In this document: positions 1-8,614 of the stretch, piece after piece
Position numbering within the stretch: position 1 is the stretch's first letter
Layout: each line of letters opens with the position of its first letter
Source: Paracoccaceae bacterium
GTDB lineage: Bacteria > Pseudomonadota > Alphaproteobacteria > Rhodobacterales > Rhodobacteraceae
NCBI GenBank assembly: GCA_022822495.1
Contig: JAJEBQ010000015.1
Span: forward strand, 1 to 58,776
Direction: 5' to 3'
DNA: 58,776 nucleotides
The notes under the pieces: generated by a model
What the model saw: only the letters and a program-made list of their open reading frames with translations
Told to the model about the DNA's origin: nothing
Database searches by the model: none
Position numbers and translations under genes: made by a program

Positions 1-1
1 C

Positions 2-133
2 AAGGCGGAATGGTTGGTTGCAATGAGGGAAGATCAACCGGAACGCTATCATCACCTGAAATCATCCAGTCAATCAAATCGTATAAATCAGAGGAATAGC
101 GGTTTGACAAGGGATGGTCACTTAAGTATATAA
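2..133 (+). CDS. Possible 3' end of an unidentified gene (partial)
   Basis: The window opens inside an open frame that ends at TAA 131-133 and reads KAEWLVAMREDQPERYHHLK at its left edge. A second open frame in another phase ends at TAG 97-99, so the true reading frame cannot be settled from this stub. The composition (WLVAMREDQPERYHHLK) looks more protein-like than the alternative. No family is recognisable. It ends 19 bp before the 3' end of the oppositely oriented tRNA-Ser. Confidence 0.25.
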   Translation, partial: KAEWLVAMREDQPERYHHLKSSSQSNRINQRNSGLTRDGHLSI

Positions 134-151
134 TCCCCCAAAAAAATGAAG

Positions 152-244
152 TGGCGGAGACGAAGGGATTCGAACCCTCGGAACGGATCGTCTCCGTTCA
201 ATCGCTTAGCAGGCGATCGCTTTCGACCACTCAGCCACGTCTCC
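152..244 (-). tRNA. tRNA-Ser (GCT anticodon)
   Basis: Read on the minus strand, the sequence starts GGAGACG, which pairs with CGTCTCC at the 3' end, followed by discriminator G and an encoded CCA (152-154 on the plus strand). The D arm, a seven-base anticodon loop CTGCTAA with GCT, a long variable arm (a class II tRNA, as expected for serine) and a GGTTCGAATCC T arm are all present. The length of 93 nt including CCA fits tRNA-Ser. It decodes AGC/AGU. Confidence 0.95.
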
Positions 245-442
245 ACTGCAAAATGTATGTTTTTTGATAGGATTTTGAAGATCAAATGAATAAAATTAAA
301 TTTCTTTAGATGATAATTGTTTTATCAATCCAAAATTACCCCAGAAAATCCTTTCCCATAAGAAAATATTGTTTGGCAAGAGGTTGATGATTAAGTTAAA
401 GTCTGAACTGAAATTTCATATGGATAGTTACAAGTCATACCA

Positions 443-1642
443 ATGAAAAAAGATACCAGAGCTAAAGCCACATTTGATTGGCAAGACCCTTTTCTGTTTG
501 AAGATCAATTGGAAGAGGAAGAAATACTCTTCAAAGATGCAGCCAGAGCCTTTTGTCAAAATGAATTAAGACCTCGGGTAAACTCTGATTACTTAGGGGA
601 AAAATCCAATCGGGATCTATTTTCAAAAATGGGTGAGGCTGGGTTGTTGGGCATAACACTTCCCGAACAATATGGTGGTTCAGATGCTAGTTATGTTGCT
701 TACGGGTTGGTCGCAAGAGAAATTGAAAGGGTCGATTCGGGATATCGATCCGCCATGAGTGTCCAGTCATCTCTCGTAATATATCCTATACTGACCTACG
801 GTAATGAGCAACAAAAGGCAAAGTATCTACCCAAACTGGCGAGTGGTGAATTTATTGGCTGTTTTGGTTTAACCGAGCCGGAAGCAGGGTCTGATCCTGG
901 GGGACTGAAAACGATTGCGACCGAAACTGACGGCGGCTATGAGTTGAATGGAACCAAAACCTGGATTTCAAATTCCCCCTTGGCTGATGTATTTATTATT
1001 TGGGCCAAAATGGGTAACAAGAACGGCCCAATAAGAGGGTTCATTTTGGAGAAGGATTTAAATGGCTTGTCGGCCCCGAAAATTGAAGGGAAACTATCCT
1101 TGCGGGCCTCTCCAACCGGAAGTATAGTTCTTGATGGGGTCAAGGTGGGTGAATCCTGCGTGTTACCCAATACCCAAGGGTTAAGTGGGCCCTTTGGTTG
1201 TTTAAACAGGGCTAGGTTCGGTATCGCTTGGGGAACAATGGGATCGGCTGAAGAATGCTGGTGGATTGCACGCAATTATGGCATGGAAAGGAAGCAATTT
1301 GGCCGCCCCTTGGCCAACACACAACTCTTTCAAAGAAAACTTGCCGATATGCAAACCGAAATTACCCTTGGCCTTCAGGCTGCATTACGGGTGGGCCGAC
1401 TTATGGACAGGAACGTATTCACGCCAGAAATGATTTCCTTGATCAAGCGAAACAACAGTGGGAAAGCACTTGATATAGCACGAATGGCCAGAGATATGCT
1501 AGGGGGCAACGGAATCCAGGCAGAATATCAGGTCATGCGACATGCACAGAATCTTGAAACTGTCAACACATACGAAGGAACCCATGATATTCATGCGTTG
1601 ATTCTGGGGAGGGCTCAAACGGGTTTGCAGGCGTTTTTTTAA
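443..1642 (+). CDS. gcdH: Glutaryl-CoA dehydrogenase
   Basis: This 399-residue protein is a flavin acyl-CoA dehydrogenase that oxidises and decarboxylates glutaryl-CoA to crotonyl-CoA in lysine and tryptophan catabolism. The N-terminal helical domain, the FAD-binding beta domain ([15 protein letters not shown], residues about 141-155; the TKTWISNSP strand) and the C-terminal helical domain ([19 protein letters not shown]) are all visible. The catalytic base is Glu378 in [19 protein letters not shown], a context diagnostic for the glutaryl-CoA subfamily. The length is normal. It stands alone on the plus strand and converges on the amidase gene 14 bp away. No electron-transfer flavoprotein genes are nearby. 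Confidence 0.95.
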   Translation: MKKDTRAKATFDWQDPFLFEDQLEEEEILFKDAARAFCQNELRPRVNSDYLGEKSNRDLFSKMGEAGLLGITLPEQYGGSDASYVAYGLVAREIERVDSGYRSAMSVQSSLVIYPILTYGNEQQKAKYLPKLASGEFIGCFGLTEPEAGSDPGGLKTIATETDGGYELNGTKTWISNSPLADVFIIWAKMGNKNGPIRGFILEKDLNGLSAPKIEGKLSLRASPTGSIVLDGVKVGESCVLPNTQGLSGPFGCLNRARFGIAWGTMGSAEECWWIARNYGMERKQFGRPLANTQLFQRKLADMQTEITLGLQAALRVGRLMDRNVFTPEMISLIKRNNSGKALDIARMARDMLGGNGIQAEYQVMRHAQNLETVNTYEGTHDIHALILGRAQTGLQAFF

Positions 1643-1656
1643 AACTCAAGAAAGAT

Positions 1657-2955
1657 TTAATTGTATTTTGTAAGGATATAGTTGAACCTCGAGGCAATAT
1701 CTATCAAAGCGTTATCCTTGTCTCGCCAGCCGATAATTTGAACCGACAGGGGAAGATTATTCGGTCCTGACCCAAATGGTATTGCGACTGCTGGTAATTG
1801 TAGCAAGGTCCAGTCCCGGCTGAACAGGGGATCTCCTGTTGTCGTTAATCCCTTGGGGGCCACCCCAGAGGTGGCAGGTGCTGCGATTATATCAAAAGTT
1901 TCAAACATCACGGAAAGCATTCGCCATACCCTATCCCTAATTTTCAAAGCGTTTTTGTACTCCTCATCGGTTCTGGCCAGCCCCTCCTCATAGAGTTCAA
2001 CGAATTTTAAACTGAGTTGGTCTCGATGATTTTCATATTCATACCGTCGGGTTTGAGAAATTTCCTTTGTCATAACGATTTTATGGGCATCAGTAAGCAA
2101 ATCAAATTCCTCGGGATAATCAATCCACTGTACCCTTCTTTTGCAGTCATGAAGTTGGGAATGAGCAAATAGCCTTGCATGGGCCTGATAAAAATTTTCT
2201 TTCCCAACTTCAGTCATTTCATCCCAGTGAGGGCCTTTCATGAATGCAATTCTTGGGTTCACATCACGATTAATTTTATTGTGTTGATCACCTTTTAGAA
2301 CACTCCTAACCAGTTGCAGGTCTGGGAGGCTTTGGGCAAGCACCCCCAGTGAGTCCAAACTGGCAGAGAGGGGTAAAATTCCATCTAGGTTAAAATATCC
2401 ATTGGTCGATTTGTAAGCAAAAACACCACAATAGCTTCCAGGTCTGATCAAGGATGCTGCTGTTTGCGAACCCAATCCAAATGGCACCATATTATCCGCT
2501 ACAGCTGCTGCTGAGCCACTGGAAGAACCCCCAGGAGTATGAGAAACATTATGTGGATTTACGGTTTTACCTGGCGTAAAACAGGCAAATTCAGTCGAGA
2601 CGGTTATTCCTATCGGAATGGCTCCAGCACTAGTGAGCTTGACAATACAATCGGCATCTTTCTTTGGTGTCCTTGAGTTATAAATTGGTGATCCTTGGGT
2701 TATTGGGCAACCTGCAACATCAATGATATCTTTGACAGCAAAGGGAACGCCAAACAAGGGACCATCAGTTGGGTTTTTTTCAGCTCTATGAGCTAAAGCC
2801 ATAGCTTTGTCATAATCAATGTAAGAAAAAGCTCCAATTCGTTCCTCACGAAGTTTGATTCTTGCCAGGCAACTCTCCATAACAGCAGATGGCGTCGTTT
2901 TCCCAGATCTGATATTTTCGGCTATCTCAGTTGCCGTCAGAATATTATTATTCAT
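1657..2955 (-). CDS. Amidase-signature family amidohydrolase
   Basis: A 432-residue amidase-signature enzyme that hydrolyses a carboxamide or related C-N bond. The Ser-cisSer-Lys triad is visible: Lys75 in GVPFAVKDIID, the Gly/Ser-rich GGSSSGSAAAVA segment starting at residue 142 (cis-Ser about 144), and the nucleophile about Ser168 in SQTAASLIRPGS. The usual GGSIR around the nucleophile is replaced by AASLIRP, so substrate preference may be unusual. It is the last gene of a minus-strand operon, one base after the DUF1116 gene. GatA is unlikely because there is no gatB/gatC context and the protein is divergent. The context suggests it processes an intermediate of the adjacent pathway. Confidence 0.88.
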   Translation of the reverse strand: MNNNILTATEIAENIRSGKTTPSAVMESCLARIKLREERIGAFSYIDYDKAMALAHRAEKNPTDGPLFGVPFAVKDIIDVAGCPITQGSPIYNSRTPKKDADCIVKLTSAGAIPIGITVSTEFACFTPGKTVNPHNVSHTPGGSSSGSAAAVADNMVPFGLGSQTAASLIRPGSYCGVFAYKSTNGYFNLDGILPLSASLDSLGVLAQSLPDLQLVRSVLKGDQHNKINRDVNPRIAFMKGPHWDEMTEVGKENFYQAHARLFAHSQLHDCKRRVQWIDYPEEFDLLTDAHKIVMTKEISQTRRYEYENHRDQLSLKFVELYEEGLARTDEEYKNALKIRDRVWRMLSVMFETFDIIAAPATSGVAPKGLTTTGDPLFSRDWTLLQLPAVAIPFGSGPNNLPLSVQIIGWRDKDNALIDIASRFNYILTKYN

Positions 2956-2956
2956 T

Positions 2957-4165
2957 CTAATGACTCCCCGTATTGGTTATAGCTGTCTTAAAGAGATTCA
3001 TTGGCATTTGGTAGATGCCTCCACCCAATCTTCCCAAAATACCCTCGTTATCCAGAATACCAAGCGCAATAACCGGCGAAGCATTCGCCTCCAAAATCTT
3101 TTGGGCGGTCATACCAAATCTGATCCCAAGTCCCCTAAATCCAATGTGATCACCAATGAGAAGGCTTTTTTGCAGATTGTGGAAATCTTTCGGTAAATAA
3201 GCTGACATTTTCTCACTGCTCAATGGATTAAGCTGAATAGCCATTGCTCCCAAACCATAAATATCCACAAGAGCGCTATCACCTATTGCTCCCAATGCTC
3301 TAGTCTCGGGAACATTTATATCAAAGGGTCCTTCAGGTGCTTTCGCAGTGGTTGCAATCCAATTTTTCGGATCAGAAGATATTTTTATCCCTACTTTGTT
3401 ACCATTGCCACCAGCCGTTGTAACCAAGCTCGAACGGGGGACATTTTCTCCGAGCATCAATATACACTTTGTGGCGGCCATCCATAGATTAAGAAAAAGG
3501 CTTGGACAATTGGTAAAAAATTCCATACATCTTGCACTGATTTTGCTCCCTTGCGTGCGAGAATTAATCTCTTCAAACAGCATTTGTGTTGAGTGCAAGG
3601 TTCGTCCGTGACAATCATCCCCCATTTGGAGGCCGTAATGAGCAATAGGTATAAGATCAATTCCCTCAGCCAATCCTGATGCAAGTGTCGCTGCAAATTC
3701 AGAATTCAACCATTTTAAATGCTCAACCACTTCCATCGACTTCAAGCCCAAACGGGCAGCTGGTGCATTGCCCCCGTTAATTGGAGAATAGGCCTTTGCT
3801 GTTCCCCTATGGGCATCATAAATTGCTTGTAAGGGCATTGAAGGTGAGACGACTGAAGCCAAGGGAGTAACCACACAATAGTCCTGGGCAGGCATAAGAT
3901 TAATTTCACCCGCAAGAATCATCCCTTCAGCTTCATCAAGATCAGTAGTTAATCCCTCATAAACAACTGCCACACAGGCAGAATGCAAGATGGGCTTACT
4001 TAACGGTTCGCCCTCTTCAAATGGGGGCCCAGCATGCAATAGGCAATTTTCTCCAAGTGGCAAGACCTCCCGCGCGATTTCAATTCTGTTCCAGACAGGC
4101 TCACCTACCATTGTATAATCAAATGCCAGTTGGTCCTCTGGCGAAATAGAGGTAAACATGGTCAC
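2957..4165 (-). CDS. DUF1116 family protein (AllG/YlbE-like)
   Basis: A 402-residue member of the DUF1116 family. Family hallmarks are the GGNGNKVGIKIS segment, the conserved GAIGDSALVDIYGLGAMAI near residues 290-310, and the MGDDCHGRT motif around residue 188. The family includes E. coli YlbE/AllG, a subunit of oxamate carbamoyltransferase that works with FdrA (AllF) and AllH. Neither partner gene is present here. The start overlaps the preceding gene by four bases (ATGA), so translation is coupled. I infer carbamoyl or acyl-transfer chemistry on a product of the Rieske oxygenase, but the reaction is unknown. Confidence 0.8.
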   Translation of the reverse strand: MTMFTSISPEDQLAFDYTMVGEPVWNRIEIAREVLPLGENCLLHAGPPFEEGEPLSKPILHSACVAVVYEGLTTDLDEAEGMILAGEINLMPAQDYCVVTPLASVVSPSMPLQAIYDAHRGTAKAYSPINGGNAPAARLGLKSMEVVEHLKWLNSEFAATLASGLAEGIDLIPIAHYGLQMGDDCHGRTLHSTQMLFEEINSRTQGSKISARCMEFFTNCPSLFLNLWMAATKCILMLGENVPRSSLVTTAGGNGNKVGIKISSDPKNWIATTAKAPEGPFDINVPETRALGAIGDSALVDIYGLGAMAIQLNPLSSEKMSAYLPKDFHNLQKSLLIGDHIGFRGLGIRFGMTAQKILEANASPVIALGILDNEGILGRLGGGIYQMPMNLFKTAITNTGSH

Positions 4166-4782
4166 TCCTCGGGTATGACCCAGGTTTCGCTAAAGTACAA
4201 AAAGGCCGTGGTTGTTTCCATCCCTGCTTGGACCCTAGAACCTATCTTGCCCGCCAAGGGATAACCATTGACAATTATCTTGCCTTTTTTGGCCGGTACC
4301 AGAAGGGTGGTCATAACATGCTCCTTTGTTCCTGTCTGCTCCGGGACCAATTCCAGCATCCGGGGATTTTCCAAATCCTCCCAAACCAACTCGATAACGA
4401 GATCCGAATTCGAAATGGTTTCAGAGTACCTATGACTGATAGGGTCGCCTGATGAACGAATGCTGAAAGCAGGCTGATATTTAAGATGTTTATAGGGTTT
4501 GGCGTCCCTGAACGCCCCAAGTTTCCCAATGAAATTTTGCATAAGATAGTCTGAAAGTTCAACATTATCACCGATAAGCACATTAGGCCGAGAGGGAGAA
4601 CCATGGGTTGATTGCAAATCGGAATATAGAAGTAATAATTGTCCTTGTCCGGCTGGTGACCAGGAAACTCTGAAAAACAATGCCATCGCTGAAAAGTTAT
4701 CATGATCATCTTTCAGAAGGATGCCTGGGTTTTCGCCAGTCCAGTCTACCCGACCTGGCATTATGGGATTATCAAGTGGCAT
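4162..4782 (-). CDS. Uncharacterised protein, paralogue of the preceding operon gene
   Basis: A 206-residue protein of no family I recognise. It is clearly related to the product of the gene just upstream in the operon. Both have GRVDW(T/S)GENPGI near the N-terminus followed by LKDD, then (A/L)LFFR, a central WEDL, and SETWV near the C-terminus. There is no signal peptide, membrane segment or obvious catalytic triad. It overlaps the upstream gene by 11 bases and the DUF1116 gene by four, so all are probably translated from one message. A two-subunit assembly with its paralogue, or tandem enzymes acting on related substrates, are both possible. Confidence 0.75.
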   Translation of the reverse strand: MPLDNPIMPGRVDWTGENPGILLKDDHDNFSAMALFFRVSWSPAGQGQLLLLYSDLQSTHGSPSRPNVLIGDNVELSDYLMQNFIGKLGAFRDAKPYKHLKYQPAFSIRSSGDPISHRYSETISNSDLVIELVWEDLENPRMLELVPEQTGTKEHVMTTLLVPAKKGKIIVNGYPLAGKIGSRVQAGMETTTAFLYFSETWVIPEE

Positions 4783-5428
4783 GTTGAAAACTCATTTCTT
4801 GCGGTGTAACCCAAGTTTCAGAAAGTGCCAGAAAGGCGGTACTCATTTGTTTCCCAAAGAACTGTCTGGTGGCGACCCTGCCCCTGCAAGGGGTATTGTT
4901 AATAGTGATCTGGGCATTTTGGGCTTCAAGGAATACAGCATACATTTCATGTGCCTTTGTGACTGAATTATCTTTTGTTAATTCAACGGGAAGCGGTGTT
5001 TGCAAATCCTCCCAAATCATCTGGACCTCAATGCCCTTGCCAAGTAAACTTTCTTTATAATTTTTCGTTAAATCGGTAGGATGTTTGGATGACCCAAGCA
5101 AATCAATCCAGGTTATGTTTTCAAGTCCAACGCGGCCAATAAACGTCGGCATTTTCCTAACCCAACCGTCAATTAACCATCTGAACAATCTTTGGTTATC
5201 TGCAATTATAAAATTGGGAACCAGGGGCCATCCCGAGGGGGTATTGGGCTCACCAAGTATTATTGCACCTGTTCCTCTGCCATAGGGAGATAACACAATA
5301 CGGAAAAACAATCCCAACGTAGTGTAATCACCATCAGAATCATCTTTGAGATAAATGCCGGGATTTTCACCTGACCAGTCAACTCTACCTTGATTAATTG
5401 ATGTTCTCATTGATCCAGCTTTGTTCAT
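4772..5428 (-). CDS. Uncharacterised protein, first of a tandem paralogous pair
   Basis: A 218-residue protein related along its length to the next gene in the operon (shared GRVDW, GENPGI, LKDD, WEDL and SETWV motifs). The first possible start overlaps the Rieske gene by 35 bases. An ATG six codons later (5410) gives an N-terminus closer in length to the paralogue and is preferred. There is no signal peptide, cofactor motif or Cys cluster, so it is not a ferredoxin or reductase for the oxygenase. It lacks the small beta-subunit features of aromatic dioxygenases as far as I can judge. Function unknown; the operon suggests a role in the same catabolic pathway. Confidence 0.75.
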   Translation of the reverse strand: MNKAGSMRTSINQGRVDWSGENPGIYLKDDSDGDYTTLGLFFRIVLSPYGRGTGAIILGEPNTPSGWPLVPNFIIADNQRLFRWLIDGWVRKMPTFIGRVGLENITWIDLLGSSKHPTDLTKNYKESLLGKGIEVQMIWEDLQTPLPVELTKDNSVTKAHEMYAVFLEAQNAQITINNTPCRGRVATRQFFGKQMSTAFLALSETWVTPQEMSFQHAT

Positions 5429-6764
5429 AATCCTTAAGTTCTTTCACAACGAATTCTTTCCTTTGTTTGCCAGTCAAATGATCTCCCGATTGATAGATTT
5501 CAGCGACCCTTAAAGCTACTATTTTCTGGATGGCAGCATCGTCGCGCCCGCTCTGGACGGGTATGTTCAACATGGTATCACCACCATAGGTGGGAATTGG
5601 ATTTGCAAAGATATCAGATGGTCTTTGTACGTTCATATCTTCGGTTAGTTGTTGCAGTACGTTCCTGAGTTTTCGTCGAACCTTGGCAACGCCCCTGTCA
5701 GTGAAAGCCAGATTTTCTCGCTCATGAATATTTATCGGACCTTGTGAAACCCATGCATCATAATCACCAGGGTCCTTTTGACGAGTTTCATAGTCCCGGT
5801 CTCCACTTTGTCCATAGAAGTCCGTTCTACCTAACCCAACGCCATTTGGATCAGTTAAACCTTTAGGATCATCACCCTCTCGGAAATGCCTCCAGGCTAT
5901 AACCATCGTTCTGGTATCATCAATTGGAGTCACCCATCTGCTTAAGCCACAGCGACCAAAATATCTTGATTGGTCAGGGACAGGAAAGTGGCCTCCATTC
6001 TGGGTAAAACTTGGCAGAAACAGGTCATGAATTCTGATCCAGATGATATCTCTAACTCTTCGGGTATTGGTATAAAAATCACCATATGCTCGTTCATGGA
6101 ACTGAATTTTGGGCATTTCGGCAAAGGCATCAATGAATTGGGTTCGCACAGCCTTGGTATGAAGGTAAACCACATGATAGGGATCCCAGGCATTTTCCAT
6201 CACCTGTAACCAGTTGCACGGCGATTCTATCAGGTAGGGAATCATAATATCCCCTTCTTCATCAAAAGTATCCATGAAAGGGAAGGGAGGGCATAACTCA
6301 TTCGGTCCCATATAGGTAAAAACGATTCCCTTATATTCCACCACAGGGTAGGCACCGAGGCAAGTCTTGAACCTTACCTGGCTTGCGGGAGGTTCACAGG
6401 GGGTCTCAAGAATGGTTCCATCCAGAGCATATTTCCAGCCATGGTAACTGCACCTAATGCCTCCTTCCTCAATAATACCGAATTCAAGCGACATGTTGCG
6501 GTGACAACAATGCAAATGCACCAGTCCCAGTTGCCCCAGTTTTTCCCGAAAGAGGACAAGATCCTCGCCCAGTACCCTGATCCGTAAAGGCAGTTCCTTG
6601 ATCTGCTCGGTCAAGGCAATTGGTAGCCAGAACCTGCGAAAAAATTCTCCACATGGTTTGCCAGGGGTTACCTCAGTCAGGAGAGGATCGGGTAGGGCAG
6701 TCCAGACTTTCTGGCGCGCATGGCCACGAAAGTTTTTGCCTATTTGTTGCGGATCGTTCGACAT
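5394..6764 (-). CDS. Rieske non-haem iron oxygenase, alpha subunit
   Basis: A 456-residue terminal oxygenase that inserts oxygen into an organic substrate, often an aromatic or N-alkyl compound. The Rieske 2Fe-2S ligands are Cys86-x-His88, then 16 residues, then Cys105-x2-His108 in CSYHGW. The mononuclear iron triad is visible as Asn191-x2-Asp194-x2-His197-x4-His202 in NAWDPYHVVYLH. Length and the single-subunit layout resemble the phthalate/vanillate-type oxygenases. It is the first gene of a five-gene minus-strand operon. No dedicated reductase or ferredoxin gene is present in the window, so electrons probably come from a shared system. The substrate cannot be inferred. Confidence 0.92.
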   Translation of the reverse strand: MSNDPQQIGKNFRGHARQKVWTALPDPLLTEVTPGKPCGEFFRRFWLPIALTEQIKELPLRIRVLGEDLVLFREKLGQLGLVHLHCCHRNMSLEFGIIEEGGIRCSYHGWKYALDGTILETPCEPPASQVRFKTCLGAYPVVEYKGIVFTYMGPNELCPPFPFMDTFDEEGDIMIPYLIESPCNWLQVMENAWDPYHVVYLHTKAVRTQFIDAFAEMPKIQFHERAYGDFYTNTRRVRDIIWIRIHDLFLPSFTQNGGHFPVPDQSRYFGRCGLSRWVTPIDDTRTMVIAWRHFREGDDPKGLTDPNGVGLGRTDFYGQSGDRDYETRQKDPGDYDAWVSQGPINIHERENLAFTDRGVAKVRRKLRNVLQQLTEDMNVQRPSDIFANPIPTYGGDTMLNIPVQSGRDDAAIQKIVALRVAEIYQSGDHLTGKQRKEFVVKELKDYEQSWINENIN

Positions 6765-7005
6765 GACTGAAATAGTAGAAATCTGTATAATGTTATGACC
6801 TTACAATATCCAATCTTTTTAAGACCTTCAATCTGCTATGAGTAAACATAAAATTCTTGTGGGTATCCGATAAAATTATTGTAGATAATCACCTTGACGC
6901 CACTAGTTCCTTGTGGCATCCATTGGGGATACTACTACGATCGAAATACATGAAAATGATTTGTAATAATAGGAGATTGATACATCCATGCTACAGTAGG
7001 TTGTT
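6765..7005. promoter_or_regulatory. Divergent intergenic control region
   Basis: This 241-bp AT-rich gap separates the Rieske operon (leftward) from the aminotransferase-decarboxylase operon (rightward) and must hold both promoters. A short inverted repeat GCCAC-N9-GTGGC lies at 6899-6917 and could be an operator or chance. No regulator gene is adjacent. I see no convincing -35/-10 pair that I would assign to either side. Confidence 0.4.
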
Positions 7006-8097
7006 ATGAATAATCCACTGCCTAATCCCGGTTTAGAACAAATTTCAGGACATATGATTGATCCTGTTATGACCTGGCCACCGCCGATGATCAGGCTTGA
7101 TTCCAATGAGAATGCTCTTGGATCCAGTCCCCACACAATTGATGTTGCCAGCTATTCCTCCTTTGAATTTGAAAGATACATAGCAAACCAACACCGTTTT
7201 CTTGTTCCAGCCATTGCCAAAAGATTTTCCCTAGAGCCGGACAGGGTTGCGATTGGGTGTGGTTCGGATGATCTGCTGGCAAGATTGGTTCGATGTTATC
7301 TAAACAGGGGAAACCATATGTTGCGGTCACAAAATTCGTATTTGAAAACACCGCGCTATGCATTGTCCGCCGGAGGCATACCTATTTCAGTCAAAGATCA
7401 TGAATTTACCGCTGTAGTCGATAATTTCCTTGCTCAGGATCTGACCAATGTCAATATAATATATCTTGCGAATCCTGACAATCCATCTGGTACCATGCTA
7501 CCTTATGAAGAAATACAGAGATTACACCGGAACATTCCCACGAGGATATTATTGGTCCTTGATTGTGCGTATGAGGAATATATTGATGAAGGATTTTTCG
7601 AGCGATTGCGAGGAATGGTTGAACAAAACCCAAATGTTGTTTTCACAAGGACCTTTTCAAAGGTTTATGGTTTGGCCGGGGCAAGGATTGGCTGGTCTTA
7701 TTCCTCGCAAGAAGTTCAAAAGATCATCCATAAGGCAAGCTTGACCTTCCCATTATCCTCGGCATCCTTGCGGATGGCTCTGGTCGCTCTTGAAGATCAA
7801 AAACATGTCCAATGGGTTATCAACCACAACAGGGTAATGAGATCCAAGTTTACGGCCAGATTTACAAAAATGGGATTAAAGGTGTATCCTTCACAAGCCA
7901 ATTTTCTCCTGCTTGAATTTCCAAAAAAGGACAAGACAGCTGCAAACGCTGAATTATACCTAAGAAAAAAGGGGGTGTGGGTCAGAAGATTTGCTTCTGA
8001 AAATTATGCTTCCAGCCTTCGCATGACATTGGGGTTAGAATCTCATTTGCATTTAGCTGCAAAGTATTTGCAAGATTTTCTACTTCAAGATTCTTGA
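7006..8097 (+). CDS. PLP-dependent aminotransferase, histidinol-phosphate aminotransferase-like
   Basis: A 363-residue fold-type I aminotransferase of the HisC/CobC group. PLP contacts are visible: Asn159 in NPDNPSGT, Asp186 and Tyr189 in VLDCAYEEY, Lys219 (Schiff base) in TFSKVYGLAGARIGW, and a C-terminal substrate-carboxylate Arg in SSLRMTLG. One base separates its stop from the next start, which places it in an operon with the split ThDP decarboxylase. The context favours an amino acid to 2-oxo acid step feeding the decarboxylase (for example cysteate to sulfopyruvate) over histidine biosynthesis, because no his genes are nearby. The substrate is inferred. Confidence 0.85.
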   Translation: MNNPLPNPGLEQISGHMIDPVMTWPPPMIRLDSNENALGSSPHTIDVASYSSFEFERYIANQHRFLVPAIAKRFSLEPDRVAIGCGSDDLLARLVRCYLNRGNHMLRSQNSYLKTPRYALSAGGIPISVKDHEFTAVVDNFLAQDLTNVNIIYLANPDNPSGTMLPYEEIQRLHRNIPTRILLVLDCAYEEYIDEGFFERLRGMVEQNPNVVFTRTFSKVYGLAGARIGWSYSSQEVQKIIHKASLTFPLSSASLRMALVALEDQKHVQWVINHNRVMRSKFTARFTKMGLKVYPSQANFLLLEFPKKDKTAANAELYLRKKGVWVRRFASENYASSLRMTLGLESHLHLAAKYLQDFLLQDS

Positions 8098-8098
8098 C

Positions 8099-8614
8099 AT
8101 GAATACCCTTGCATACCCTTCCGGCAAGCACATAATTAAGCAGTTTCTTGCGGCCAGAATTCAGTTCATAGCATCCTTGCCGGATATTGTTACCAGCAGT
8201 GGTTTGTTATGGCCCATATCCCACCACAAGGAGCTTGAACTCATTCGTATTTGCAAGGAGGATGAAGGGGTCTCGATTTGTGCTGCCATGTCCTATAATG
8301 ATACAAGAGCAGTATTGCTGATGCAGCAAACTGGATTAATGGATTCTTTGAATGCCATCCGAGCCCTTGCCATGGATTATCAACTTCCAGTGGTCATGAT
8401 GGTTGGGCTGCAAGGTAAGGAGCCAGAGCCAAAACCAGAAGAATCCAATGTCTATGGTGTGAGAATTATTCCCTCAGTACTAAATGCCATGTCCGTTCCC
8501 TACAGTTTGATACAGGAACCCGATGATGTATTTGAAATCAAGGATATAATTGACGCTTGTTATAGGAATTCGAAACCTCACGTATTTTTAGTGGGAAGGA
8601 CACCATTGGCATGA
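8099..8614 (+). CDS. ThDP-dependent decarboxylase alpha subunit, sulfopyruvate decarboxylase-like
   Basis: This 171-residue protein corresponds to the pyrimidine-binding half of a ThDP enzyme and resembles ComD or the N-terminal half of phosphonopyruvate decarboxylase. The activating Glu is about residue 56 in KEDEGVSICAAM, and the LMQQTGLMDSLNAI and LPVVMMVGLQG segments are characteristic. The protein needs the pyrophosphate-binding beta subunit encoded immediately downstream (four-base overlap, ATGA). The likely reaction is decarboxylation of a 3-substituted pyruvate such as sulfopyruvate to the corresponding acetaldehyde. A phosphonopyruvate substrate cannot be excluded. Confidence 0.85.
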   Translation: MNTLAYPSGKHIIKQFLAARIQFIASLPDIVTSSGLLWPISHHKELELIRICKEDEGVSICAAMSYNDTRAVLLMQQTGLMDSLNAIRALAMDYQLPVVMMVGLQGKEPEPKPEESNVYGVRIIPSVLNAMSVPYSLIQEPDDVFEIKDIIDACYRNSKPHVFLVGRTPLA

